DNA of 64,000 bases from Siphonodentalium dalli (taxonomy: Eukaryota > Mollusca > Scaphopoda > Gadilida > Siphonodentaliidae). The notes under the pieces are model-generated. The model searched no databases, had not been told where the DNA came from, and was given only the letters and a program-made list of their open reading frames with translations. Below are positions 56,787-64,000 of the stretch, one piece after another (the stretch's first letter is position 1; every line of letters begins with the position of its first letter). The stretch covers positions 11,311,710 through 11,375,709 of the forward strand of contig CP136062.1 of the NCBI GenBank assembly GCA_032622095.1, given 5' to 3'. Position numbers and translations under genes: made by a program.

Positions 56787-58897
56787 ATGTATTTACCCCC
56801 AGTCTCTATTAACAATATATTCCCAGACATAAAGCGCAGAAACGAGCCACGGACAGTAACTCTATTGTGTTAGACTGCTTATACGATTAATGTGATTATA
56901 TAGCTGTTCCCACAATTTGCCCATAAATACTTGCTGATAGATAGACAATATATACCATGTTTTGTATCAATAATTGGATGATATATTTGGGTATTCACAC
57001 GAAACGTATTCTTTTCAATATAAGCCTTATGTGTTTTGCCTCATTTCTAAATGTTGAATCCAGTTACAAGTTAACCATTTGTCACACGAATATTATGCAG
57101 GACTATTAATTAGAGCCCGAACATGTTGCGTTCTATTCAGCACTATGCGAACATAGAGAATACCTATAGTTTGCCGAATAATACCTGCAATATGCGAATC
57201 TTCACGAGCGGCGATATTTCAGGAATATATTATTCGAGAAACCATATGTGTTCTCTTTATGTTATCCTTATTGTAAGCAATTCTGCAAAACTGCAAGTAT
57301 TGTTTATCGAAACAAGAATTTAGACGCCGAAGTAGCGAAACTTATGCAAACAATATCAGCTGTTCCGTTGGCAAATTAAGCATCTCTAAATTTTGGTGGA
57401 AAATTTCCATCATGCGCTTAAGAGAATAGTGCCTACCCAATGGTTAAATATTACACACAGAAACCCAAATAACTGAATACGTAATAAAACGGGATCATTT
57501 GTTTTTCTTTAGAACTTATCGCTGTAATAAACTATTTTCAGTCTTCCGCGGAATTTCGCGTAGTTCCATTGATAATACACGCGTCAATAATTGTGTACCC
57601 TTTTTTAAACAGAAGTATCCACAGTGAGATAACGTTTGAAAATTATTATCCACGCAAAGGTCCCGACGAAAGAGAGCACATCGTATGTCATTTAAAATTA
57701 CAGCTATTTCATAGGGACACATATAACAAACAACGCTTGTCCCCACACCAGGTTGTAACTAACAATCTGATTGACAACAACGTCACGTTTAAATCATGCA
57801 CCATGTCCCCGTAACTATTGACAGTGAGCGTATAAAAGCACGTGAAACATCGTGGTTATGAATTACCCTTGAACTAGCAGTTTCACCAATCGTGACATTG
57901 TTCTAGCGCGCTGAGCTTAATTGACGTCACCTAAAACAGGATCGATAGGTCTGCTACTGAATTATTCTTATTGGTGCTGATTGGTGTGAATTTATCTGAT
58001 AACCTATAAAAAGCTCACCACATGGTAGCTATTGATGTGGGACAAAGTCGTTAGCTCCGCCAACATCGTGGGATACTAGGAGATTTAATACCCGGATGTA
58101 TCTTTTTGAAACCCCTTGGCTCCGCCTCGGGGTTCAAAATCGAGAACCAGGTATTAAATATCCACGTGTCCCCGATATTTCAGAAGATAAGTAATAATAC
58201 CACTGTTGCTCATATGTAAAATGTAATAAGTCCCACTAGCTGGTTTATAGTAGACATTGCTCGAGCATATTCAACTGTGGCTTTTATCCCATTAATTCGG
58301 AGAATTTACCACCTATATTTGGAAATTTCAGCTGACATATTTAGATATAACAAATTAACAATGCATGTTCGTTAATAACACGCACAATAAGATCGCGACT
58401 GCACCTCGGCATGTCATTTATAGGTAAGGTTTTGGTGCGTCCGGACCTGAACTAAAATTGTCCGAACCTGAACCAAATTTGTCCGAACCTGAACGAAAAT
58501 TGTGTCTGAACCTGAACAAAATCATCGCGAATGTTGCGAATCCGAACCTGAACATTTTGAAATTTTCAAAGGTCGTTTTTCGGAGTTAGACAATAAAAAT
58601 ATCGCCGGTTTTGCATTCCGATGATGTGTGGTGACCTAATCTACCCACAACAATACATAAATTTGCGGATGCATGAGCCCAGGGCCAGAAAAATACGAAA
58701 AAGCGAACATTTCGCCGCCTCGATAAAATTTCGAAAAATTATGACGACTTGACACGCCAAATACAACAATTTACATGTCTGTCACGAGAAAGCCGTGTTA
58801 CGTATGTGTTGGGCATACAAATTCCCACATAACTGTTTCAAGGTGTATCACCGAAAGATGTCGTTAATTGATGCCTGAAGACAATATATACACTTGC

Positions 58898-58926
58898 CGT
58901 TTATCTTCTTTACTCGGCGCCGCCAT
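58898..58926 (-). CDS. Possible TIR-borne first exon (right TIR, mutated donor)
   Basis: This is the mirror of 55966-55994: the same ATG, YY1-like word and ten-codon frame on the minus strand, pointing inward. Here the donor reads CG/GCAAGT (58897-58896), so the GT became GC. GC donors can still splice weakly. The reading frame itself is unchanged. Confidence 0.28.
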
Positions 58927-58974
58927 CTTGGAATGTCCGAACCTAAACGGGTATCCGACAGTGGAATTAGGGTT

Positions 58975-59085
58975 GTGGCCTTTAGAGTGTGCCAAAGAAT
59001 TTAGTGATGCAAAGAGTAAAATACAAGATGCCTGCCAGTGGCCATGTTTTTCATCGAAAATCGTTCAAATTCAATAGTTCCCATA
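58975..59085 (+). repeat. Isolated unit of the minisatellite element
   Basis: GTGCCAAAGAATTTAGTGAT, GCAAAGAGTAAAATACAAGA and GCCAGTGGCCATGTTTTTC match the unit of the element at 59138-60362 but lie outside its terminus. It directly follows the target duplication of the 3-kb element, so that insertion probably hit this repeat. Confidence 0.6.
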
Positions 59086-59137
59086 GGTGATATCCCAAAC
59101 ATACATGTACCCGTAAATTTTCAAAACATTTCACTAA

Positions 59138-60362
59138 TGAAAGTGTCAATGACAATGTAGCTCAACGTAGGTACATGTAGGGGAATAATTTAATGGTTGA
59201 CAGTAAATGGAGGAATAGGAAAGGTGCTAATTGAAATGTCTAAGTAAGACTAGATGTATATGTCAATATCAACATTCATGACAGGTTGCATAATGATCGG
59301 ATCAGGGATGTGGTGATTATGGTGTGCCAAAAGATTTATTGATGCAAAGAGTAAATTATAAAATGGCCACCGGCAGCCATGTTTTTTCTGAATTACCCCA
59401 AAATGACCTGTTCCCATCTACGGCCTTTACAAATCTCATAATGATCTGATCAAAGGTACGACCTGTAGCCTGTGCCAATGGATTTAGTCATGCAAAGAGT
59501 AAAATCCAAGATGGCTGCTGGCAGCCGTGATTTTCGGCTGAACGACCCCAAAATGACTCGTTTCCCATCTACATGTCATTGTTAACATCCATGAAGTTCC
59601 GACCAAAGCTACGACCTGTAGCCCGCACCAAAGGATTTAGTCATGCAGAGAGTAAAATCCAATATGGCTGCTGTCGAACATGTTTTTTCGCCAAACGATC
59701 CCAAAATCACTCGTTCCCATCTACATGTTAATATTAACATCCATGATAAATATCATGATGATCAGACGAACAGTACGACCTGTAGCCCGTGCCAATAGAT
59801 TGAATTTTGAAATCCTAGATGGCCACCAGCGACCATCGTTTTTGGCCGTATGACCCCAAAATGACTCGTTCCCATCTGCATGTCAATATCAACATTCATG
59901 ACAAATTTCCTAAAGATCAGACCAAAGGTACGACCTGTAGCCCGCGCCAAAGGATTTAGTCATGCAAAGAGTAAAATCCAAAATGGCTGCTGGCGGCCAT
60001 GTTTTTAGACAAATGACCCCAAAATCACTCGTTCCAATCTACATGTCATTGTTAACATCCATGACATATTTCATGAAGTTCCGACCAAAACTACGACCTG
60101 TAGACCGCGCCAAATGATTTAGTCATGCAAAGAGTAAAATCCAAGATGACTGCTGACGGCCATGTTTTTTGTCCGAATGACCCCAAAATGACTGGTTCCC
60201 ATCGACATGTCAATGTCAACATTCGTGACAAATTTCATAAAGATCAGACCAAAGGTACGACCTGTAGCCCGCGCAAAGGAAATTGTTCACGGATACACGG
60301 ACACACAGACGACGGACGCCAAACCATGACAATAGCTCAAACTTACAAAGTAAGTTGAGCTA
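59138..60362 (-). mobile_element. Minisatellite-bearing element, inverted copy, about seven units
   Basis: Read on the minus strand it starts AGCTCAACTTACTTTG, has a GTCCGTGTATCCGTGAACAA-type head, then ~155-bp units (CGGGCTACAGGTCGTACC, AAATTTGTCATGGATGTTAA-like, ATGTAGATGGGAACGAGT, GCCATCTTGGATTTTACTC), and ends with TGAGCTACATTGTCATTGAC and ACTTTCAT. It is the inverse of 47951-49657. Unit number differs between copies. Confidence 0.82.
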
Positions 60363-61724
60363 ATAACGAACCAAAGTCGGACTTTGGGTCGTATATAGGC
60401 TATATCTGATTTTGTGACGTCACCAATTTTTAAGTAATACGACCCTTGAATTTTGAATTTTGGGGAGCACGAATGTCGCACATAGGATCGGTGGGCCTAA
60501 AGCATTATTGTCGTAAATGCTGTCACTATGCCAACGCAAATCAGTCGATCTGCAACATTCTCCTACATGTATTTCTATAAACGTCATACAATCATTGATG
60601 TACTTTGTTATTTACAAGGGCAAGGAGCCAGTTTATAATGTATTTCTAACAGGTCTATTCACTCTATTTGATTATAATTGGAAGCAAATCAAACTAAAGC
60701 GCAAGAGTTAAAACAAAGCGTGAATTAAATTGCATGAAAAAGTTTTGTTTACAAATTAAAAAAAAATATTAAAAATATTTGCCCAGAAAATGACTTCGAG
60801 CCGCATGAATGCACATGTAGAGACTATTTTCAATTTTCTATCGGTAGTTTCGCCTGAAAGATTGATGCACTATTCACAAAGTTCAAACCGAAACTATAAG
60901 ATTCGATTGAATGCTTCAACCAGATTTTTATCGATACCAGTAGTAGTACAATCTAAACATCGATATCATAGTAAATCATAAAATTGGAAGATATCAAGAT
61001 ATAGTTCCAAACGTATTAACCATTTAAACCCATACTATTCTGTGATTGTATGAAACAAACTATTTATGTAGTTATAAGTATTGAAAATATTATGTATTTC
61101 TGCCAACAACGACTGAACGAGCGAAGAGATATGAGTTTGTGCTATAAATTAGTACGCAATCACAAAAAGAAAAAAGTCCTGCCACAATTTCGCGAACACG
61201 GTCAGTGCTGGTGATTGTCGTGAACACAACAACTGAGATAAACTGAGCAGGTAAGCTATATGTGCATATTTGTGAACTCAATTCTTCTAAGCATCTGTTG
61301 GCCTACATGTAGATACTTTTAGCGTGATGACAGGCAAAACTTTGAAAATGAAAACACAAAAATTGCATTCCGAAAATTCGATGCACCGTGACCATGTGGT
61401 AATAGACCATTTTACAGATAGCGAGAATGATGCATTGTGGGCCAGAAACTATCCAAACAAAGCCACGTGCTTTACGGCTGCATGCATTTACTATGGGGGA
61501 TTTAGGGTGGGTCTATAAAACTAATTATAACTTTGGTATCTGTCATAGTTTACGCGATAAATTTTAAACATATATCAGGGACATGTACCCCTTCTAGAAT
61601 GTTCAAAAACATTTCCAGTTCCTTGTCGTATTTTAATTGATTTTATGCGATGAAATAATGCGAAAATTCAGAAAATTGCACTAATTTCTCAATATTTTGC
61701 GGTTTTAGTAAACGCCTGATAAAA
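60363..61724. other. No recognised feature
   Basis: AT-rich spacer before the LINE. A frame at 61327-61518 (MTGKTLKMKTQKLHSENS, DHFTDSENDALWARNYPN) is the most protein-like but is not recognised. Confidence 0.35.
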
Positions 61725-62181
61725 GTCGTTCTATTGGGAATTTTTACACCAAATTTTCAGAGAATATAGAGTAAACACAGTAAATGGTCTAAAAACTAGA
61801 TGTGGATTAATCCAGTTAGTTAATGAATGCACTCATTTCACGGAGTCTTCAGAAACCACTCTGGATCTGTTTTTAACAAATTATGGTGATATTGTTGATA
61901 AAACTGAAGTTATGTCCCCTTTCTTTCCAGAAATGATACGGTACCATTGCCCCGTAAAAATTACACTAAACTTCCACATTGAACGTGCGTCAATAATTAC
62001 TCGACGAATATGGAATTTTGATAGAGCTAACTTCGAGGCAATGAATCATACGTTTTCTGCTTGGGATTACCGGGATATTGTCCGCACCACTCCCGTGTCT
62101 GCTCTCATAACTCACTATACTGATAAAATCCACCAAGTTTGCCAGGAATTTATACCAAGTAAGGTTGTACATATTAGAATG
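61725..62181 (+). pseudogene. LINE endonuclease C-terminus and linker, frame 1
   Basis: The frame TRCGLIQLVNECTHFTESSE, then TTLDLFLTNYGDIVDKTEVM matches the last part of an APE-type endonuclease, where the 'LIDxIxxS' region gives TLDLFLTN. The upstream catalytic part is missing. The linker (FDRANFEAMNHTFSAWDY, VCQEFIPSKVVHIR) follows. At about 62181 a deletion moves the coding frame to frame 2 (WLTCGLRQLMRQRNRLHKSA), and frame 1 ends at 62223. Confidence 0.75.
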
Positions 62182-62722
62182 GCTTACTTGCGGTTTAAGA
62201 CAACTAATGAGACAACGAAATAGATTGCATAAAAGTGCTAAAATCAAAAACACACCTAATACATGGAGTAAATTTCGGGCGAAACGAAACGAAGTCATTA
62301 GCGCAGTCCGGAAAGCCAAATTGGATTATGATAACAAAATTGATGCAATACTTATTAATGACTCCGACAACTCAACATGGTGGAAACAATTTCAGAAATT
62401 AATCTCAAATGGTAAGCGCAATTCACTACCCCCTCTCCAACTCAATGGCGAGCACATTATTTCTACTGTAGATAAAGTTAATGCTTTAAATTCATACTGT
62501 TGTGATATATCCAGCATAGATGATTCTGTACATGATCTTCCCATACAATCTCTACTAATAACGGGCAACCCTACGCTGGGTGAGCTCAAAATAACGACAA
62601 TTGACGTTTATGATGCTCTAAATGGTATGAAACCATCTAAGGCGTGTGGTCCAGATATGATAAATCCTAGGGTCCTAAAACAATGTGCCAAATCACTCTG
62701 TGAACCTATAACACTGTTATGA
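62182..62722 (+). pseudogene. LINE pre-RT region, frame 2, ending in an in-frame TGA
   Basis: It reads LRQLMRQRNRLHKSAK, a basic linker helix, then WWKQFQKLISNGKRNSLPPL, and the RT entry motif MKPSKACGPDMINPRVLKQC. A TGA at 62720-62722 interrupts the text where the family has an uninterrupted 'PLTxLFNxSF'-type stretch. Reading continues in the same frame directly after it. Confidence 0.78.
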
Positions 62723-64000
62723 AGTGCATTTAGTGAAAACTGTTATTATCCTTCTGAGTGGAAGCTGTCTAATGTATGTCCAGTTTTTAAAAGTGGAGAC
62801 CCAAGTATTCTATCGAATTACCGCCCAATTTCATTGTTAAGCTGTTTATCGAAAGTTTTCGAGAAATGCATATACAAACATTTGTGGACGTTTCTTGATA
62901 AAAACGGGTTACTTTCTATGTACCAGTCTGGTTTTAAAAGAGGTGATTCGACTGTGTACCAGTTGACTGAAGTTTATGATTCTATATGTAGATCACTAGA
63001 TGAAGGCAAAGAGGTTCGTTGCGTATTTTGTGATATGAGCAAGGCCTTTGACAAGGTGTGGCATAAAGGGCTTTTTCTCAAACTAAAAACAATTGGCATT
63101 ACGGAAAATGTGTATAATCTTCTCGTTTCTTACCTGGAACTTAGAAAGCAGAGGGTGTCAGCTGACAATGAACTATCTGAATGTCGTGCAATTACTGCTG
63201 ATGTCCCGCAGGGGTATATTTTAGGACCCCTGTTATTCTTAATATATATAAATGACATAACTGAAAATCTCGTGTGCAACATTCGTCTTTTTGCTGATGA
63301 CACCTCTATCTTTCTTACGGTTAAAAATCCTAATATAGCCGCTGGTATAATCAACCGAGATATTGAAACGATAGTCAGTTGGTCTGTAAAATGGCTTGTT
63401 AAATTTAATCCTCTCAAGACTGAAACACTACTAATTTCGCGCAAGAATGATCAATCGTTTCACCCCATTTTATTTATGGGAAATTCCATAATCACTGATG
63501 TGCAAGCGCATAAACATTTAGGTTTAATCTTTGACGATCGTGGCACTTGGAATACACACATTAATTCAATAACCGAGAAAGCCTGGAAAAAATTAAATAT
63601 GATCAAACGTTTTAAATATAGGCTGAGCAGAAAGTCTCTCGAAAAAAATTACTTCACTTTCATTCGACCAATTTTAGAATATGCCTCCCCCGTTTGGGAT
63701 AATTGTCCGGACTACTTACGAGATGATATTGAAGACATCCAATATGAAATGGCGAAAATAGTTACCGGTGCAACCCGGAGTGTCAGTAATGCCAAGTTGA
63801 TAGATGAGGCCGGGTGGGAATATCTTGACGATAGACGCAAGCAGCATAAATTGATCCAATTCTTCAAAATGAAAACCGGTAGGGCACCACCTTATATTAG
63901 TAATATGGTACCCCCAGAAAGTAACTCACTAGATGATCACAACACTAGAAATTCAATGAACCGCCCCCCTGATAGTAATAATGATTACTATATGCAATCC
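62723..64000 (+). pseudogene. LINE reverse transcriptase and C-terminal region, open to window end
   Basis: In frame with the previous part, it gives PSEWKLSNVCPVFKSGD, NYRPISLLSCLSKVFEK (62816), YQSGFKRGDSTVYQLTEVYD, VFCDMSKAFDKVWHKGLF, VPQGYILGPLLF (family S replaced by Y), FADDTSIF (63290-63301, the catalytic Asp pair intact), AHKHLGLIFDDRGTWNTHI, FIRPILEYASPVWDN and RRKQHKLIQFFKMKTGRAPP. No stop occurs to base 64000. With the TGA at 62720 and the frameshift at 62181 upstream, the copy cannot make an intact ORF2. No gene symbol applies. Confidence 0.85.

Larger units (their letters stand above)
55929..58963. mobile_element. 3,035-bp DNA element with ~530-bp TIRs and 5-bp target duplication
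   Basis: The ends CACTGTCGGATACCCG and their exact mirror bound the element. GAATT flanks it on both sides (55924-55928 and 58964-58968). The TIRs run inward to about 56440 and 58430 and are above 90% alike by eye. Each contains a CCAAGATGGCGGC word with an ATG and, at the inner end, several GTTCAGGTTCGGAC motifs. The 2-kb interior has no recognisable transposase, so the element looks non-autonomous or decayed. A CAC-type end with a 5-bp duplication recalls the Transib group; CACTG also fits Chapaev/CACTA types. Superfamily unresolved. Confidence 0.85.
61725..64000 (+). mobile_element. 5'-truncated LINE, CR1/Jockey-type, continuing past the window
   Basis: The element begins in the last part of its endonuclease domain and includes most of the reverse transcriptase. 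The right end lies outside the window. The coding sequence is broken by one frameshift and one stop, so this copy is dead. Clade assignment (CR1/Jockey group) is by the FADD, NYRPISLL and C-terminal 'RRKQHKLIQFFKMKTGRAPP' pattern and is not exact. Confidence 0.88.

Noticed and set aside
56591-56830. Minus-strand frame inside the 3-kb element as a possible transposase
   Set aside because: Short, glycine-rich because of a GC hairpin, and lacking any catalytic motif.
1-64000. CRISPR arrays, operons, rRNA or intact tRNA genes
   Set aside because: No regular short-spacer arrays, no ribosomal or cloverleaf tRNA sequence was seen; the content is eukaryotic.

Overview
The window looks like nuclear DNA of a marine invertebrate. 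A mollusc or another lophotrochozoan is my guess, but nothing here fixes the species. It is AT-rich, has no bacterial operon layout, and shows GT-AG introns. It carries many inverted-repeat DNA elements, animal-type retroelement relics and long minisatellites. Very little of it is ordinary host coding sequence; it is dominated by nested transposable elements at different stages of decay.

The one substantial gene is on the minus strand between 39202 and 29935. Five exons whose splice phases fit give one frame of about 788 codons (N-terminus missing). It has a MULE-like TNNxxE block, a SWIM zinc finger, a C48/Ulp1-like fold and a C-terminal PHD finger. The expected catalytic Cys of the C48-like region is Ser. 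Its introns hold a 12.3-copy, 162-bp in-frame minisatellite (34537-36530), a TIR element with three internal ~191-bp repeats (31994-32575), relics of a transposase-like reading frame, and several inverted-repeat elements.

Other coding relics are a Crypton/DUF3504-type tyrosine recombinase pseudogene (5204-4150, minus), a Ty3/Gypsy-type gag fragment (25756-25145, minus) cut off by a tandem pair of MITEs, and a 5'-truncated CR1/Jockey-type LINE running off the right edge (61725-64000, plus). A tRNA-derived SINE head lies near 12293.

Layout: 1-5.7 kb, degenerate repeats, foldback MITEs and the Crypton relic. 5.7-8.3 kb, nothing recognisable. 8.3-10.9 kb, a large foldback and a tandem-repeat element. 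11-20 kb, mostly featureless with scattered MITEs. 20-27 kb, repeats carrying CRE motifs, foldbacks and the gag/MITE cluster. 27-29.3 kb, a ~270-bp satellite. 29.9-39.2 kb, the spliced gene. 41-46.2 kb, two non-autonomous DNA element families in opposite orientations. 47.9-50.2 kb and 59.1-60.4 kb, two inverted copies of one minisatellite-bearing element. 50.3-51.2 kb, two foldbacks. 51.4-53.9 kb, a complex repeat. 55.9-59.0 kb, a 3,035-bp element with ~530-bp TIRs and a 5-bp target duplication. 61.7-64 kb, the LINE.

The most interesting objects are the spliced SWIM/C48-like/PHD gene with its substituted active site; the 3-kb element whose TIR carries a YY1-like motif, an ATG and a splice donor; and the 162-bp array that keeps one open frame through 12 units inside an intron.
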